From Chthoniobacter sp. (GTDB taxonomy: Bacteria; Verrucomicrobiota; Verrucomicrobiia; Chthoniobacterales; Chthoniobacteraceae), in NCBI GenBank assembly GCA_028293645.1, contig JAQGOK010000133.1, positions 1 to 47,776 on the forward strand: a stretch of 47,776 nt of DNA, read 5' to 3'. A model generated the notes under the pieces. The model worked only from the letters and a program-made list of their open reading frames with translations. It had not been told where the DNA came from and searched no databases. How positions within the stretch are numbered: position 1 is the stretch's first letter; each line of letters starts with the position of its first letter. Positions 30,660 through 37,985 of the stretch are shown piece by piece. The translations under genes were made by a program, and so were the position numbers.

Positions 30660-32371
30660 AGCGACTGCTACTTTCCGCCTCGGCTGCGGCGGTGCTCAGC
30701 GGGAGTCTTTTCGCGCAGGAGAAAGCGGCGAATCCGCTCGATGTGCTCGTTCGCACATTGACCAGGATCGAGAACCCGGCCGTGCAGGTGAACATTCTCA
30801 AGGGGATGAATGCATCGCTGAAAGGGAAGCGAGCGCTGGCGGTGCCGGAGGGTTGGAATGAACTCTACGAGAAGCTGAAAACCAGCCCGAACGAAGAAGT
30901 CCGGCAGCAGGCGCAGGCGCTGGCAGCGACGTTCGGCGGCGGCGGAGCGCTCGACGAGATGCGCCAGGCGCTCGCGGATTCGACTGCCGACGAAGCGGCG
31001 CGGAAGGCGGCGCTCGATTCACTGGTCGCCGCGAAGGACGGGCAGGCGCTGCCTTTATTGCTCGAACTGATCGCGCAGCCTGGCGCGTTGCGCGGTCCAG
31101 CCCTTCGCGGGTTGGCGAACTACGACGATCCGCGGATCGCGACGGCGTTGATCGCGGGGTTCGGTGGGTTTGATTCTGCAGAAAAGCGGGACGCGCTGAA
31201 CGTGCTGCTGACGCGGCCCGCCACCGCGAAGGCTTTGATCGCTGCCGTTGAATCCAAAACCATCGAACGCGCAGCGATCACCGCACCGCTCGCGCGCCAA
31301 TTGCAGAGCTTGAAGGAACCGGAGATCGACACCTGGCTCGCCAGGAACTGGGGCATGGTCAAAACGACGTCGGCTGAGAAGCAGGCGCAGATCGCGAAGT
31401 TCAAAGAGTTCCTCACTCCCGACCTGATCGTGCGCGCCGATGCTTCGCGCGGCCGCGCGATCTTTGGCCAGACCTGCGCGGTCTGCCACACGATGTTCGG
31501 TACGGGCGGCACGATCGGACCGGAATTGCCCGGCGCTTACGAAGACATCGATTACCTGCTGCAAAACATCCTCGATCCCAATGCGGTCATTGGTAAGGAC
31601 TACCAGCAGACGTTTGTCCGGCTGAAAGACGGCCAGTCGGTCTCCGGCATCATCACGAGCGAAGATCAAAGTGCGGTCGGTCTGCGCACCCTCGGCGACA
31701 CACTCACTCTGCAACGCGGCGACATCGCGGAGGTCCAGGTGAGCGAGCAATCGATGATGCCGGAAGGCCTGCTCTCGGCGCTCGATGAGGAAGGCGTCCG
31801 CGACCTTTTCGCGTATCTGCGGCAGCGGCAGCAGGTGCCGATGCTCCTGACTTCAGTGAACGCGACGGACTTCTTCAATGGTAACGACCTCAGCCGTTGG
31901 AAGGGATCCAACCAGGCTTGGAAGATCGAGGGCGGCGAGTTGATCGGCCGAGGCAATGCGGAGCGTCCCGAGTCGCTCCTCAGCGACATGGTCGCGAAGG
32001 ACTTCAAGCTTACCGGTCAGATCAAAGTCAGCGGCGCGCAAGCCGCGGCGGAACTCGCTTTTTACGGCTCGACCCGGGAGGGGAAGTTCACCGGCCACGC
32101 GCTCAGTTTCGGAGGCGCGCACACGGCGTCGGTGTGGGATTACTCCGCCGCGCAGCCCAAGCTGCTACCGCAAACGGCTGCGTTTGCTCCTGACGCGTGG
32201 ACGAAATGCGAGATCACCGCCCGTGGCGACAAAGTGGCGGTCGCGCTTGGGGATCAGCCGCCGATCGTGATCGCGCGCCCTCCGGAGACCCGGACCGTGA
32301 TCGGCTTTTATCTCTTCGGCCAGGGCTCGGAGCTTCGGGTCAAGGATGTGACCGTGGAAGTTCCGGAGTAG
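30656..32371 (+). CDS. HEAT-repeat / c-type heme (CxxCH) / DUF1080 protein
   Basis: A 571-residue exported protein starting at ATG 30656, in ATGA overlap with the previous gene. It has its own signal peptide (MKRLLLSASAAAVLSGSLFAQ), so the split from the upstream propeller protein is genuine and not a frameshift. Residues ~25-240 are HEAT-like helices. A c-type heme motif CAVCH (274-278) sits in RGRAIFGQTCAVCHTMFG; the following ILDPNAVIGKDYQQTFVRLKDGQSVSGII and MMPEGLLSALDEEGVRDLFAYLR are characteristic of the PVC CxxCH domain (TIGR02603 type), with Met in MMPEGL as likely second ligand. The C-terminal ~180 residues (TDFFNGNDLSRWKGSNQAWKIEGGEL) form a DUF1080 (3-keto-disaccharide hydrolase-like) domain. 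This fits periplasmic sugar oxidation. Confidence 0.88.
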   Translation: MKRLLLSASAAAVLSGSLFAQEKAANPLDVLVRTLTRIENPAVQVNILKGMNASLKGKRALAVPEGWNELYEKLKTSPNEEVRQQAQALAATFGGGGALDEMRQALADSTADEAARKAALDSLVAAKDGQALPLLLELIAQPGALRGPALRGLANYDDPRIATALIAGFGGFDSAEKRDALNVLLTRPATAKALIAAVESKTIERAAITAPLARQLQSLKEPEIDTWLARNWGMVKTTSAEKQAQIAKFKEFLTPDLIVRADASRGRAIFGQTCAVCHTMFGTGGTIGPELPGAYEDIDYLLQNILDPNAVIGKDYQQTFVRLKDGQSVSGIITSEDQSAVGLRTLGDTLTLQRGDIAEVQVSEQSMMPEGLLSALDEEGVRDLFAYLRQRQQVPMLLTSVNATDFFNGNDLSRWKGSNQAWKIEGGELIGRGNAERPESLLSDMVAKDFKLTGQIKVSGAQAAAELAFYGSTREGKFTGHALSFGGAHTASVWDYSAAQPKLLPQTAAFAPDAWTKCEITARGDKVAVALGDQPPIVIARPPETRTVIGFYLFGQGSELRVKDVTVEVPE

Positions 32372-32382
32372 GCGAAGTGGCG

Positions 32383-33924
32383 TTACCGGGCTGACCGAGC
32401 CTCAGACCGGAGCAGCAACGGCAAACGTTTGCGGAGCGCGGCGTCCGCGTCGGCGGTTGTGGGGTAATCAAAAAGGGCCAGCTCGATGACTTGCTGCGCG
32501 AGGTAACGTTCTCGATCCAGCACGGCGCGAAGGCTGGCGGCGCGGAGCGTTCCCGCCAAGGAACCCAACCCCGCCTGGTCGGCAGCAGTCGCTTTCGCCC
32601 GGTTTTCCCAAAGTCCGTGATACACCTCGAGAGTCCCTGCACCTGAGGTGAACGAGTAACCTCGAAAGGGGAGCCGGATGCCGCCGGCTTCGACCACCTG
32701 CTCGCCTCGATCCGCAACCAGCCGATGCCCGACGGCACTCAGGCAAATGTCCGGTCGATGCATGCGCGCCAGGATGCGGGAGCGTGCCGGTCCGGCGTTC
32801 CATTGAAAGGTGTAAGCGACCCAGCGCTCTCCTGAAGGCTCCCGCCAGGTGATGGCCTGGTGATCGTCGAATTTCAGCTTCTCTTTGGAGGCGTCCGAAA
32901 CCGGAATGGTCGTGATCTCCTGAGCGTCGGCTGGTGGCGAAAAGACGAGTTGCGTGATGGTGTCGGTGGAAGCGCGAAACCACCATTCGGTCCCGATCAC
33001 GCAGGCGAACAGCCACACCCCCGTTGCGACTGCAAATGCGGTGGGAAGCGGGTTCGGCCGGTGCTGCCCGTGGGGCGGTGCTGCCGGGGACGAAGGGGGC
33101 GAAAGCTTGAGGCCCAACAGCCAGGTCACGAGCAGGCAGGCGCTGACGATGGAATAACCGGCTGAATCGTGCCAGCGATCGACTGAGCTCAGCCCGGAAG
33201 TGGCGGCCGAATGCGCCAGCCAACTGGCACGCACGACATTGCCGAAGATCGCGGTGACGATCGCCGCGCCGACGAGGCCGGCTCGCGACTTCCCGCTGAG
33301 CCGCATCATTTCACCCAGGAAAATCCCGAGCATCAAGGCGGCTTGCAGGGAGCGGATGCCGCTGCAGGCTTCATCCACGCCGAGAACGCCGGTGCCGACC
33401 TCGATCAGGTGACCGCGTTGCACCGCCAGCGTGCCGGTGAGGTTCAGGATTTCAACGGCGAGCGTGGAGACGAAGCCGGTGAGTCCCTGAATGACGGCGA
33501 TCTCGACGGAACTCGGCCATGGGATGGCAGTCAGGATGAACGCCGTTGGAACGGCAAAATGCGTCATCCATGGAACGCCGCCAGCCATTGCGCAGCAGCT
33601 CATGCTGAAGAGCACGACCAACCCCGCAAAAGCCCAGCTCACCAGACGCCAATCGGGGTTCGGCTGAGCGACCAGCCAGACCGGGAGAAAGAGAGCGGCT
33701 GCGACGCCCGCGAAAAGCACCGTGCCGCTGAGGAGAGGTTTGTCCGGCTCGGGGCGGGTGTTCCACCGCGCCCAGGCGAGGTATGCGCCCAGCGCTGGAA
33801 CCAGCCAGCCAAAGCTATATTGCGGATCGGCCGACCAATGATGCGAGAGGTGCCAGCAGAGCAGCAGCCAAAGCATCAGGGCGGGGAGCCACTTCCAAAA
33901 ACCCCTCAGCCCTTCGCCCGTCAT
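32383..33924 (-). CDS. xrt: Exosortase with C-terminal EpsI domain
   Basis: A 513-residue inner-membrane cysteine peptidase/transpeptidase that recognises PEP-CTERM tails. The N-terminal ~290 residues contain about eight membrane helices with the catalytic triad: Cys187 in GVDEACSGIRSLQ, Arg232 in FGNVVRASWLA and His252 in DRWHDSAGY. After a proline-rich hinge (SPPSSPAAPPHGQ) and one more helix comes an EpsI domain (~300-510) with HRPDICLSAVGHRLV and FRGYSFTSGAGTLEVYHGLWENR. Fusion of exosortase to EpsI is known in several lineages. It is divergent from the TPR gene (84 bases between starts), followed by a PEP-CTERM protein, its probable substrate. Which exosortase subtype this is cannot be told here. 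Confidence 0.92.
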   Translation of the reverse strand: MTGEGLRGFWKWLPALMLWLLLCWHLSHHWSADPQYSFGWLVPALGAYLAWARWNTRPEPDKPLLSGTVLFAGVAAALFLPVWLVAQPNPDWRLVSWAFAGLVVLFSMSCCAMAGGVPWMTHFAVPTAFILTAIPWPSSVEIAVIQGLTGFVSTLAVEILNLTGTLAVQRGHLIEVGTGVLGVDEACSGIRSLQAALMLGIFLGEMMRLSGKSRAGLVGAAIVTAIFGNVVRASWLAHSAATSGLSSVDRWHDSAGYSIVSACLLVTWLLGLKLSPPSSPAAPPHGQHRPNPLPTAFAVATGVWLFACVIGTEWWFRASTDTITQLVFSPPADAQEITTIPVSDASKEKLKFDDHQAITWREPSGERWVAYTFQWNAGPARSRILARMHRPDICLSAVGHRLVADRGEQVVEAGGIRLPFRGYSFTSGAGTLEVYHGLWENRAKATAADQAGLGSLAGTLRAASLRAVLDRERYLAQQVIELALFDYPTTADADAALRKRLPLLLRSEARSAR

Positions 33925-34007
33925 CGTGCAATGCCACCAGCTCTCGGCGAGCTGGATTCAGCGGGCTTGCATCGGCGCATGGCGGGGATTTTGCTCTGCC
34001 CCAGTTT

Positions 34008-35696
34008 ATGGCACAAGAGACTTTGGACGAAACGCCCCGCAAACGCTGGTGGCTGAAACCGCTGATCGGGATCGTGCTCCTTGCGGTGCTGTCGGTGGGT
34101 GGCTGGCGCGTTTACCGGAGCTGGCAGCTCAAGCAGTTGGTCGCTGAATCCAAGGTACTGATTGAGCGCGGCGATTACCAGAAGGCTGCGCTCGGGCTCC
34201 GGCGGGCTCTTCAGATCAACCAGTTTAGTCCCGAAGCAAACCGCACGATGGCCGAATTGACGGACAAGCTTGGTTTGCCTGAAGGCGTCGAGTGGCGCCG
34301 CGCGACCGCGGGCCTTGCGCCCGGTTCCGTTCCGGACGCCCTGGCGTTTGCGAATTCTGCACTCCGACACGGCGAAGCGGGCGTGGCGCAGAACGCACTG
34401 GCCGGGATCGGGAAGCCGACGGATCAGAAGGCGCAGTTTCACACCTCGGCCGGCAACGCTGCGGTGGCGCAGGGGCAATACTCCGAGGCCGACCAGCACT
34501 TCGCGCAAGCGTTGGAAGCTGACCCGAAAAACGAAGCCGCCGAATACAATCTGGCGGTTTCGCGCATCCACTCACCCGACGTGTCAAAGCGAGACGCAGC
34601 CGTGGAGGCGCTCCGGCGTCTGACCGGCAGCGAACGCGTGGGAGTGCTCGCCCGCCGGGCACTGATCACCTGGCTGCAACGCGAGCAGAAGCTGGAGGAG
34701 GCGCTGCGCCTTGGCGAAGAACAACAGGCAAGCCCGGGCGTCGAATTCCGTGACCGGATTGCGCACCTCGATCTGCTGGTGGCGACCAAAAGCACCGAAG
34801 TGGAAAAAAACCTCGAACAGGTGAAGAGCGCCGCCCTCACGTCAGCTCCCTCGGATGCCGCCGCATTGATGAACTGGTTGCGAATGGCTTCCCGCACCGA
34901 AGAGGCGATCACCTGGGCGGCAACTTTGCCGCCGGCACTCAGCGGCCATCGGGCGATGATGGAGGCACGTGCAGAGTGCCTCGTGGCGTTGGGAAAGTGG
35001 TCGGAGTTGATGGCCACCGTTGAGCCCGGCGATTGGAAGGATTTCGAATTCATCCGGCTCGCCTATCGAGCACGAGCGGGGAAAGAACTCGGCGATCGCT
35101 TCAACAGCAAGACCACCTGGACCTTCGCGACGATCGCTGCGCGTCGCCCAGAGCATCTCAGCAAACTTGCGTTGATGGCGAGTCGCTGGGGCTGGCGCGA
35201 TGAATTGCAGGAGACGCTTTGGGCGGCAACGAAGCAGCCCAACCCGGACTGGGCTCTGCAAATGTTGCACCGGTTGTATCGGCAGGACGGGGATACGAGC
35301 CGCTTGCTCCGAGTGGCCGAAGCGGCGCTCAAAGTGGACGAGAACAATCTACAGGCGCGAAACAATGTGGCGATGCTTTCGCTATTGCTAAAACGGGATG
35401 CCCCCGCGGCACTCGAGAGCGCCCGTCAATTGCACGCCAACGCTCCGCACAATCCGGAGTTCGCCTCGACCTACGCATTCGCCCTGCACCAAGCCGGTCG
35501 GAGCGCAGAAGGGCTGGCGATCCTCAAACAGCTCTCTCCCGAGCAATTGAGAGAACCCGCCATAGCAAGTTACTACGCTTTACTTCTCGACGCCGCGGGT
35601 GAGAAAACGGAGGCCTCGAGCTTTGCGAAAATGGGTCAGGCGGCAACTGTGTTGCCGGAAGAAAAGTCGCTGTTTAGCGGGCTGACCGCGCAGTAG
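34008..35696 (+). CDS. Membrane-anchored TPR protein of the exosortase locus
   Basis: A 562-residue protein. ATG 34008 (MAQETLDETPRKRWWLKPLIG) gives a short cytoplasmic tail and one transmembrane helix (PLIGIVLLAVLSVGGWRVY), with the rest outside the membrane; the track start at 33783 overlaps the exosortase gene. The body is helical with TPR-like units: IERGDYQKAALGLRRALQINQFSPEA, AVAQGQYSEADQHFAQALEADPKNEAAEYNLA, and LLRVAEAALKVDENNLQARNNVAM near the end. Such TPR proteins often accompany exosortase/exopolysaccharide loci (PrsT-like), and may scaffold export. That function is inferred from position: divergent from exosortase and 65 bases before the PEP-CTERM gene. Confidence 0.75.
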   Translation: MAQETLDETPRKRWWLKPLIGIVLLAVLSVGGWRVYRSWQLKQLVAESKVLIERGDYQKAALGLRRALQINQFSPEANRTMAELTDKLGLPEGVEWRRATAGLAPGSVPDALAFANSALRHGEAGVAQNALAGIGKPTDQKAQFHTSAGNAAVAQGQYSEADQHFAQALEADPKNEAAEYNLAVSRIHSPDVSKRDAAVEALRRLTGSERVGVLARRALITWLQREQKLEEALRLGEEQQASPGVEFRDRIAHLDLLVATKSTEVEKNLEQVKSAALTSAPSDAAALMNWLRMASRTEEAITWAATLPPALSGHRAMMEARAECLVALGKWSELMATVEPGDWKDFEFIRLAYRARAGKELGDRFNSKTTWTFATIAARRPEHLSKLALMASRWGWRDELQETLWAATKQPNPDWALQMLHRLYRQDGDTSRLLRVAEAALKVDENNLQARNNVAMLSLLLKRDAPAALESARQLHANAPHNPEFASTYAFALHQAGRSAEGLAILKQLSPEQLREPAIASYYALLLDAAGEKTEASSFAKMGQAATVLPEEKSLFSGLTAQ

Positions 35697-35761
35697 GCGC
35701 GAGTTGCGAAAGCCTATACTGTTGACCAAACCATAATTGTGATAAAGATCCGCCCACCCCA

Positions 35762-36583
35762 ATGAAGCTCCACACTGTTCTGTTCTGTTCACTATTTGCG
35801 CTCGCGGTCTCGCCGCATGCGCAAGCTGTCGTGGGTGATCTCACCACCCAGTCCACCGTTGTCATTGCAACGGCTTACGGCGATGCGATTTTCACAACCA
35901 ATTTCACCCGTCCTACGGGGACCGGAGGGTTTGACCCATTCCTCACGATTCAGGCGAATGGCACTGAGCAGGGCTACAACACTTCCGCAAGGAAGGGAGT
36001 GTTCGATACAAACCGGGAGCCGCAACGGAATCATGAGATCCAGTTGAAGGACCTCGCGAAGGTCCAAATCGGCGGCGTGGAGTGTTATTCGTTCGTCATC
36101 GACATCAACGAGCCGAACTCCACCGACAAGTCGAAGATCTCGCTCGATGCGCTAAAGCTTTATACCACGGCGCAGACCAAGCAAACGACGACCAACGTCG
36201 ATGCGCTTGGGATCAAACGGTTCGACCTTGATTCGCTGGGCGACAATTATATCAAGTACAACGACCTCAACTCCGGTAGCGGGCAGGCAGACATCGCGTT
36301 CTTCATCCCGACAGCATCGTTTCTTGCCGGCCCGAACGCAGCGAAATCAACGGATTACGTCTACATGTATCAGCAGTTCGGCTCGAACATCTCCGCCAAT
36401 CTGACCGGCACCAGTCAAGGCGGTTTTGAAGAGACGGCAATCGGCTACGGGATCACCCCGGTACCTGAAGCCTCGACGCTGATTCCGCTCACCGGCATTC
36501 TTGGCCTTGTCTTCGGGACGAATCTGATCAATCGCCGTCGGAAGGCGGCTGCTCAGAGCCACGAGGACGCTCCGAGCGCTTAG
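35762..36583 (+). CDS. PEP-CTERM sorting-domain protein
   Basis: A 273-residue secreted protein. The signal peptide is MKLHTVLFCSLFALAVSPHAQAV. The C-terminus has the three-part sorting signal: VPEASTLIP (a variant of VPEPS), a hydrophobic helix LTGILGLVFGTNLI, and a basic cluster NRRRK, followed by an unusual 12-residue tail (AAAQSHEDAPSA). The middle region is rich in Asn, Thr and Asp (GFDPFLTIQANGTEQGY, VIDINEPNSTDKSKISLDALKLY), with no recognised catalytic motif; a similar layout is seen in many surface proteins of unknown role. It is a likely substrate of the exosortase 2 kb upstream and ends before a strong terminator. Confidence 0.88.
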   Translation: MKLHTVLFCSLFALAVSPHAQAVVGDLTTQSTVVIATAYGDAIFTTNFTRPTGTGGFDPFLTIQANGTEQGYNTSARKGVFDTNREPQRNHEIQLKDLAKVQIGGVECYSFVIDINEPNSTDKSKISLDALKLYTTAQTKQTTTNVDALGIKRFDLDSLGDNYIKYNDLNSGSGQADIAFFIPTASFLAGPNAAKSTDYVYMYQQFGSNISANLTGTSQGGFEETAIGYGITPVPEASTLIPLTGILGLVFGTNLINRRRKAAAQSHEDAPSA

Positions 36584-36616
36584 TTTCACAAGGCACTCAG
36601 GCAGAAAGCTTCAGAG

Positions 36617-36653
36617 ACGCCGCAACCTTCGGGTTGCGGCGTTTTCTTTTTTT
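36617..36653 (+). terminator. Strong Rho-independent terminator after the PEP-CTERM gene
   Basis: CGCCGCAACC-TTCG-GGTTGCGGCG (36618-36641) is a perfect 10-bp stem capped by a stable UUCG tetraloop, followed by TTTTCTTTTTTT. It ends the TPR/PEP-CTERM transcription unit, in front of the convergent larB. Confidence 0.93.
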
Positions 36654-36695
36654 GGATCTGCCATCGGCGCCGCGAAGCCAGTCACTGAATACGCC

Positions 36696-37403
36696 TCAGC
36701 TTTCGGCAGATCTGACGGCTGAAGCGGTGTGAAGTAGGCGATTGATCTGCGTCGCCGCATAGGCCGCCCCGAAGCCGTTGTCGATGTTGACGACGGTCAC
36801 TCCACTTCCGCAGGAGGTCAGCATTCCCAATAACGCCGCGACTCCGCCGAAGCTCGCGCCGTAGCCGATGCTCGTTGGCACTGCGATCACTGGCTTGCTG
36901 ACCAGTCCGGCCACAACGCTTGGCAATGCGCCTTCCATTCCGGCGACGACGATCAGGACATTGCAGGCCTCCAGTCGCTCGCGTTCCGCCAGCAGGCGGT
37001 GCAGCCCCGCGACGCCCACGTCCGTCACGCGCTCCACCCGGTTCCCGAAGATATCCAGCGTGATCGCTGCTTCTTCTGCGACCGGTAGATCGGAGGTGCC
37101 CGCGCAGACAACGCCGACCGTGCCGGTCATTTTAGGAAGTGGTTGAGCTTCCGCGGTGATACAGCGCGCCCGAGGATGCCAACGGGCCGTGGGAACTTCC
37201 GCGGCGAACATCTCGTAATGCGCAGCGCTCGCACGCGTGATCAGTAGCACGGGATCGTTCGCCAGGATGGTGCGGCCAATCGCCAGCACTTCCTCCGGTG
37301 TCTTCCCCTCTGCGAAGACCACTTCGGGAATCCCGCACCGCCGCCGGCGGTCGGTATCGACTCGCGCAAACCCGAGATCGACGAACGTTTCCGGCGTCGC
37401 CAC
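36696..37403 (-). CDS. larB: LarB, nickel-pincer cofactor biosynthesis (NaAD carboxylase/hydrolase)
   Basis: A 235-residue homologue of AIR carboxylase PurE. LarB carboxylates the pyridinium ring of nicotinic acid adenine dinucleotide and hydrolyses it to the dicarboxylate mononucleotide that LarE and LarC turn into the nickel-pincer nucleotide. Signatures: LGFARVDTDRRRRCGIPEVVFAEGKTPEEV at the N-terminus; VGVVCAGTSDLPVAEEAAIT; DVGVAGLHRLL; VLIVVAGMEGALPSVVAGLVSKPVIAVPTSIGYG; and VVNIDNGFGAAYAA. The start is GTG 37403, one base inside the GNAT stop codon. It is the only Lar maturation gene in the window, while a LarA-like enzyme is at 9378. Convergent with the PEP-CTERM unit. Confidence 0.93.
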   Translation of the reverse strand: MATPETFVDLGFARVDTDRRRRCGIPEVVFAEGKTPEEVLAIGRTILANDPVLLITRASAAHYEMFAAEVPTARWHPRARCITAEAQPLPKMTGTVGVVCAGTSDLPVAEEAAITLDIFGNRVERVTDVGVAGLHRLLAERERLEACNVLIVVAGMEGALPSVVAGLVSKPVIAVPTSIGYGASFGGVAALLGMLTSCGSGVTVVNIDNGFGAAYAATQINRLLHTASAVRSAES

Positions 37404-37867
37404 TAGCCGCCGGTGTTCAAGATGAGCCGCAACGGGATCATCTTGGATTCGTAGAAATCGTGCTGGCGGAAAAACTTCTGCCCCTGCTCGTTGACGCGAT
37501 CGGTGAGCAGCGTGATTCGCAGGAAGTCCTTCTTCTTCGCGTACTCGACGGCGTGTTTCAGCAACCGGCTGCCAAAGCCGCGTCCGCGGAAATCGCGGTG
37601 AATCACCACGTCCTCCAGCACCACGACAAAGCCGCCCTCCGCCGTGCTGATCGTGAAGAGCAAGTTGATCATTCCGAAGATCGTCCCGTTCTGCCGAAGG
37701 ACGAAAATCCTTCCGCGGTTCGGCTGCTCGAGGATGAGTCGCAATCCTCGCATCTGTTTCGCCCGGTTCGGCTCGAAGTCGCCTTCCTGCGCGAACAGAT
37801 CGATCAGGAGATCGGTCAACTGCGGGAGGTCTTCCAGTGTGGCTTGCTCGATGTGCGGTTCGTCCAT
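37403..37867 (-). CDS. GNAT family N-acetyltransferase
   Basis: A 154-residue acetyltransferase of the GNAT fold. It starts at ATG 37867 (MDEPHIEQATLEDLPQLTDLL). The acetyl-CoA pyrophosphate-binding motif A is VVLEDVVIHRDFRGRGFGSRLLKHAVEYAKKK (Q/R-x-x-G-x-G/A as RGRGFG); motif B follows at ITLLTDRVNEQGQKFFRQHDF. The substrate is unknown. It overlaps larB by one base, so the two are co-transcribed, which makes a link with the cofactor pathway conceivable though unproven. The nitrite/sulfite reductase gene is 118 bases upstream on the same strand. Confidence 0.9.
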   Translation of the reverse strand: MDEPHIEQATLEDLPQLTDLLIDLFAQEGDFEPNRAKQMRGLRLILEQPNRGRIFVLRQNGTIFGMINLLFTISTAEGGFVVVLEDVVIHRDFRGRGFGSRLLKHAVEYAKKKDFLRITLLTDRVNEQGQKFFRQHDFYESKMIPLRLILNTGG

Positions 37868-37985
37868 TCGGGTCGGTTGCGACGCTAACGGACTTTGCGG
37901 CTCCGAGGGAAGAACCGGCTTCGGCGAGAGAACCGTTTTCCAGCGCTCACCCTGTGATACCGACGGACCGGTGCCGTCTCTGGAT

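Noticed and set aside
30640-30670. Frameshift splitting a single PVC cytochrome gene
   Set aside because: The downstream protein has its own signal peptide and a clean ATGA overlap, which indicates a true gene boundary.
37868-37985. Possible riboswitch or leader RNA upstream of the GNAT-larB pair
   Set aside because: Checked by eye for SAM, TPP and cobalamin core motifs and found none; only short imperfect direct repeats (AGAACCG) are present.
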